Part shown: positions 19,510 through 22,867 of the stretch, one piece after another | How the letters are laid out: each line of letters begins with the position of its first letter | Numbering within the stretch: the stretch's first letter is position 1 | From: Isotricha intestinalis | Taxonomy: Eukaryota; Ciliophora; Litostomatea; Vestibuliferida; Isotrichidae | Direction of reading: 5' to 3' | DNA length: 22,867 bases | Assembly (NCBI GenBank): GCA_023807065.1 | Contig: JAJJLU010003955.1 | Coordinates: 1-22,867, forward strand | The notes under the pieces: model-generated | What the model was told of the DNA's origin: nothing | Database searches by the model: none | The model's input: the letters and a program-made list of their open reading frames with translations, nothing else | Program-made: the position numbers and the translations under genes

Positions 19510-20958
19510 TTTATTTCTAATTTTATTAAAACTCATATTCAAAAAGGAAATTAAATTCAAGGTTTGATTAAGTAAAATATATTATTTATTGAAAAAAATA
19601 TTTTGTGGATTGATGGATTTTTATTATTTTTATCATTTTTTGTTTGTTTAATTTCTTTCTAACTAAACCTTCTTTTCTTTTTAATTTCACTTTTTTATTA
19701 TTCTTTTTCAATTTCTTTTTTAATTCTATAATCAAATTATTTATTTTTTTACTTTTTTTTAAACTCTATTTTTATTTCTTTTATTTTCATTGTTTAGATA
19801 ATAAAAATGATTCTGATAGAAACTATCTTTAAATGATTGATATTTAAATTCAAAAAACTTTAATAATAATCAATTATCTTTAATTTGAGTTTAGAAAGAA
19901 ATAATTATGATGGTGGTATATAATATGATTTTTTAATTATTTAATATAATTAAGAAATAATAATTATTCATGGATTTATCAAGAATTGATGTGATTTTAT
20001 TATTTACTTTTCTTGAGATACTCTAAATTTTATTCTCAAAAAAAGAAAATAGAACTATTTAAAAAAATACTCAATTATTTGGAAAATTTTTTGTTTTGAA
20101 ATTAAAAAATATATCAATTTTATATTATTTGATCTGCTAATATAATAATTGATTTTAATCTAAACAATAGGAGTTTTTAATGAAACAAAACAAATATAAT
20201 TCAATTTTTCATCTCATCAAAAACTAAGGAATATTATTTTTTTTACATTTGTTTAATCGTTTATCAAATAGATTATGTCATGATATTCCTTTATATTTAA
20301 TTTTTTAATATAATTTTATATATTCTTGATATATTAATATATAAAATATGGATTTAAAAAAAAGAGTTATATATAAATTTCCTTCAAATCAAAAGAAAAA
20401 TCAAAGAATTAATTTATTAATTTGCAACTTGATATAATAATATTTCCCAATTATCTTTTAAGAATTAATAATTAAGACAATTAAAATTTAATAGAAAAAA
20501 TAGAAATAATAAATAGTTTTTTAATTACAATTCTAATTTTTAATCAGACTTTAAATTTACCTTCATTAATTAAATTTAATATTTTATCTGATTATTTTTT
20601 TGTGTGAAAATTATATGAATTTTTAGATGTTTTCATTATGTTTTTTAATAAAAAATAAATGATTAATTATCTACTTTTTATTATTTCTTTTTGAGTTATA
20701 TTAAATGCAGTAAAAATAAATAAAGTTTAATTTTTTAATTTTTTATACTTATTTATTCAAAAGAATAATCAATTTAAAAAGTATTTTATTATCATAAGGT
20801 TAAAAAATAATCAATAATCTTTTCACTTAAAATATTGAATAATATTATTTTTGAAATTCAAATCAAGAATTAAAATTGTTCTTTAAAATAGACCTTCAAT
20901 ATAATATTTTGATACTGATAAACAACATATATTTCCTGAGGAAAATATTCATACCAAA

Positions 20959-21409
20959 TTAAACAAAATTATTGGTTCCAATTGGACACATTGAATAATA
21001 TTTATTATTATATTCTATTATACAATTTTGATTACAAGATTTAACACATTCATTTAATTCTGATATTATATAATTTTTTCCATTTGGGCAAATATTATTA
21101 GTTAATATTGAATTTGATGAAGAATCAATATTAATATCATAATACCATAAATTATTTCTATAATTACAGTTTATACGATTTATATTTTCTTCTCCATTTA
21201 AAGTATATGAATATTTACAATGATAAACAATTTTGAAGTTTATTCATTCATGGTTTTATACATGTATTACACATTTCATTACAACTTCTTTCTAAATTTG
21301 ATTTGAATATACAATTTGTATTATCATTTGGATATAATAATCATTAATAATAAAAATTCATTTTACATTTTACAAAAAAATATGAAGGAAATTTAATTAT
21401 AGGAATTTT
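20959..21409 (-). pseudogene. Decayed Cys-rich (furin/VSP-like repeat) protein gene
   Basis: Reading leftwards from 21409, the frame gives KIPIIKFPSYFFVKCKMNFYY, two adjacent stops, then NTNCIFKSNLERSCNEMCNT and CIKP, a TGA and a frame change. From about 21240 an open frame follows: HCKYSYTLNGEENINRINC, WYYDINIDSSSNS, CPNGKNYIISELNECVKSC and CPIGTNNFV, ending at TAA 20961-20959. The CPxG...C...C...CPxG spacing resembles the Cys-rich repeats of protist surface proteins and furin-like or growth-factor-receptor repeats. Repeated in-frame stops and one shift indicate a pseudogene fragment. An intact gene with tiny introns was considered, but no clean GT...AG set removes all breaks. Confidence 0.6.
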
Positions 21410-21861
21410 GAATTAGTCAGGATGTGTCTTATATTATTTATGAAAATAATAATTTTTATTTTTAAATTCTAAATGAAAAATATAAATCTATTTTTATATT
21501 AAATGATTATAATTCCCAATTAACTTTTCAAATTCTATTAATTCCCAATTTTATTATTTTCAACTATTTTGATCTCATTTAATTATATTAAATATTCTTC
21601 CATTTTCTTCATATTTCTTCCATAACTTCTTTAGTATTTTATTATTCTTCTTCGTTTATATAAGTTATTTATTAAATCTTGAAAATTAAAATGAATCTTT
21701 TTTCAAAAGATATTAATAAAAATTTGAATTAAATGAATAAGAAAGAAAAGCTTAAATGAAGTTTACTAAAAATAAAATATGATTATTATAATATAAAATT
21801 ACACTAATTTTATAAATTATTATTTTATTTATTATTTTATTTATTATTTATTAAATATAAA

Positions 21862-22867
21862 ATGACATCAATAATTAAAATAAAATCACAATTTGTTTTA
21901 TCAGAACTTTTTTCTTTTCTTCCACAAACAAGGCAAACATCAATTATAAGATATAATAAATTTCTTAATTTAAAATTTGAAACACTCAAATTAATTAAAA
22001 CAAATTTTTTTAAAGAAAGAATAAAAAATTATGAATTAATTATATAGAAGAATATTTAAATAAATTTAAAGAAGATTTTAATGAATTTATTAAAGAAGAA
22101 GAATTATATGATTTGTTTTATAATTCTTTATCAAAAAAAAAGAATTTTTATATTAAATTATCAGATAAAGATTTTTTTTCTTTAATAAATAATAATTATT
22201 TCAATAAACATTTAAGTATTGAAATAGACAATTTATTAAATGAAATAATTCCAAAAATTCCATTAATAAAAGATAATAAATTAACAAAAGAAATATTAAA
22301 TATTTTGAAAAACATTTTTGATTCACTTTCATTTAATGAAAAATTAACTAAAGACGAAGCATCAAATTTGATGAGTAAAATAATGAATAAAGAAATTAAA
22401 GAAAATAATGAAATTATTTCCGATTTATTTAAATATGATTCTGATAAGGATGAATATTTAACATTTGAAGATTTTTGTAATTTTTATTATAATAGAATAA
22501 AGAATAATATAGATAAAGTTTGGAAAAGTTTATATAATTTAGGATATAATAATTTACTTAAAAAAAATGAGAGTTGTATAGGAATAACATTAAATAATAA
22601 TAATTATAATGTTCAAAATGAAAATGAATTTAGTTTGATTAAATTTTTACAAATATCAAATCAAAATTTATTCAGATTATCTTTTGGTTTATATGTTGAT
22701 AAAATATTTTTTAAATATTTGTATGAAAAAGAAGTTTTTAAAAAAGTTAAAGTTATTGAAATTTCAATTTCAAATTTAAATAAAATGGTAAAATTAAAGA
22801 TTATATGTCCAAATGTTGAAGAATTAAATTTTCATATTATTAATAAAACTTTTAAATATAATATGGA
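21862..22867 (+). CDS. EF-hand and leucine-rich-repeat-like protein, 3'-partial, with one frame break
   Basis: ATG 21862 opens 61 codons with an N-terminal F-box-like or helical segment (FVLSELFSFLPQTRQTSIIR, then YNKFLNLKF). That frame stops at TAG 22045-22047, but a second frame, in phase with GAA at 22047, stays open to the right edge. A single missing base in gaattaattatata (about 22034-22046) would join them. No GT donor occurs between about 21900 and the break, so an intron does not explain it. The second frame contains one EF-hand loop at 22437-22472 (DSDKDEYLTFED: Asp at positions 1, 3 and 5, but Asp rather than Glu at 12). It ends in leucine-rich-repeat-like sequence (VKVIEISISNLNKMVKLKII, then CPNVEELNFHI). 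A calcium-responsive adaptor is plausible. The start of the gene is good; its length is unknown. Confidence 0.75.
22034..22047 (+). other. Reading-frame break in the EF-hand/LRR gene
   Basis: Upstream reading ends ...NYELII at TAG 22045-22047. Downstream reading NYIEEYLNKFKEDF is in the frame shifted by one base back (or two forward). The sequence gaattaattatata is repetitive A/T, prone to indel errors or mutation. No splice donor is available nearby. Confidence 0.65.

Larger units (their letters stand above)
19370..21861. other. Large gene-poor spacer, 2.5 kb
   Basis: A/T-rich DNA with no intact gene. Contents: a 21-nt imperfect tandem repeat at 19468-19509; a pyrimidine-rich stretch at about 19640-19790; a 29-codon frame at 20347-20436 (MDLKKRVIYKFPSNQKKN...); a decayed Cys-rich gene at 20959-21409; the word TTCCCAATT at 20444, 21513 and 21542; and a TTATTTTATTTA-like simple repeat at about 21822-21850 before the last gene. 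No RNA gene or transposon end was found. Confidence 0.6.

Noticed and set aside
19644..19832. 62-codon frame MFNFFLTKPSFLF...
   Set aside because: A pyrimidine-rich spacer with a Phe/Leu product and no family features. The opposite strand gives an equally open Lys-rich frame, so neither is convincing.
20347..20436. 29-codon frame MDLKKRVIYKFPSNQKKN...
   Set aside because: Too short and without continuation through any plausible tiny intron; at most a gene relic.
21970..22047. Tiny intron to explain the break in the EF-hand/LRR gene
   Set aside because: No GT donor exists between about 21900 and the break, and a GC donor near 21950 would remove protein-like sequence.
1..22867. Reassigned genetic code (TAA/TAG as Gln, or TGA as Cys or Trp)
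   Set aside because: Intact genes end at TAA or TGA in front of stop-dense spacers and contain no internal stops; Cys and Trp use TGT/TGC and TGG. In-frame stops occur only in fragments that also carry frame shifts.
1..22867. tRNA, rRNA, CRISPR array, transposon, integrated virus or telomere
   Set aside because: No GC-richer structured RNA segments, no spaced direct repeats, no terminal inverted repeats with a transposase, no viral hallmark gene and no telomeric repeat were seen by eye.

Overview
The window is nuclear DNA of an extremely AT-rich microbial eukaryote. Intergenic DNA is almost pure A/T, coding regions are somewhat less biased, and proteins are rich in Asn, Lys, Ile and Glu. TAA and TGA end the intact genes, and no long reading frame contains an in-frame stop, so the standard code is in use. 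One gene needs two introns of only 29 and 26 nt (GT...AG). Tiny introns plus a standard code plus extreme AT content suggest a ciliate that never reassigned its stop codons, for example a litostome/trichostome (rumen or gut ciliate) type. This lineage call is inference. No rRNA, tRNA, CRISPR, telomere, transposase or viral hallmark gene was seen.

Layout from left to right: (1) 1-6122 +, the 3' part of a giant (more than 2,000 residue) helical protein of unknown family, open at the left edge, with a reading-frame break near 5750-5785. (2) 6123-7227, a spacer holding a decayed Asn-rich gene. (3) 7228-8994 +, a Pumilio/PUF RNA-binding protein. (4) 8995-9853, an A/T spacer. (5) 9854-10894 +, a single C2H2 zinc finger joined to an AT-hook. 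(6) 11094-11789 -, an AIG1/ADTRP-like membrane hydrolase. It is divergent, across only 89 bp, from (7) 11879-13025 +, a UBC/UEV-like protein with a possible PH-like domain and two tiny introns. (8) 13026-13724, a spacer holding a decayed small-protein gene. (9) 13725-14780 +, a DHHC protein S-acyltransferase. (10) 15132-15485 +, a small Asn/Lys-rich unknown. (11) 15596-19369 -, a 1257-residue protein with a long Glu/Lys/Arg helix. (12) 19370-21861, a 2.5 kb spacer with a decayed Cys-rich gene. (13) 21862-22867 +, the 5' part of an EF-hand/leucine-rich-repeat protein, frame-broken near 22040 and open at the right edge.

The genes look like ordinary housekeeping and signalling functions (RNA binding, DNA binding, protein palmitoylation, lipid hydrolysis, ubiquitin-like fold, cytoskeletal-type coil). 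Strand and spacing give no sign of an operon or a shared pathway, and I do not see a novel multi-gene system. The points most worth following are the tiny introns, the two reading-frame breaks, three decayed genes in the spacers, the PUF repeat code that keeps only part of the canonical specificity, and the 1.5 kb strand-asymmetric tract coding for the charged helix.
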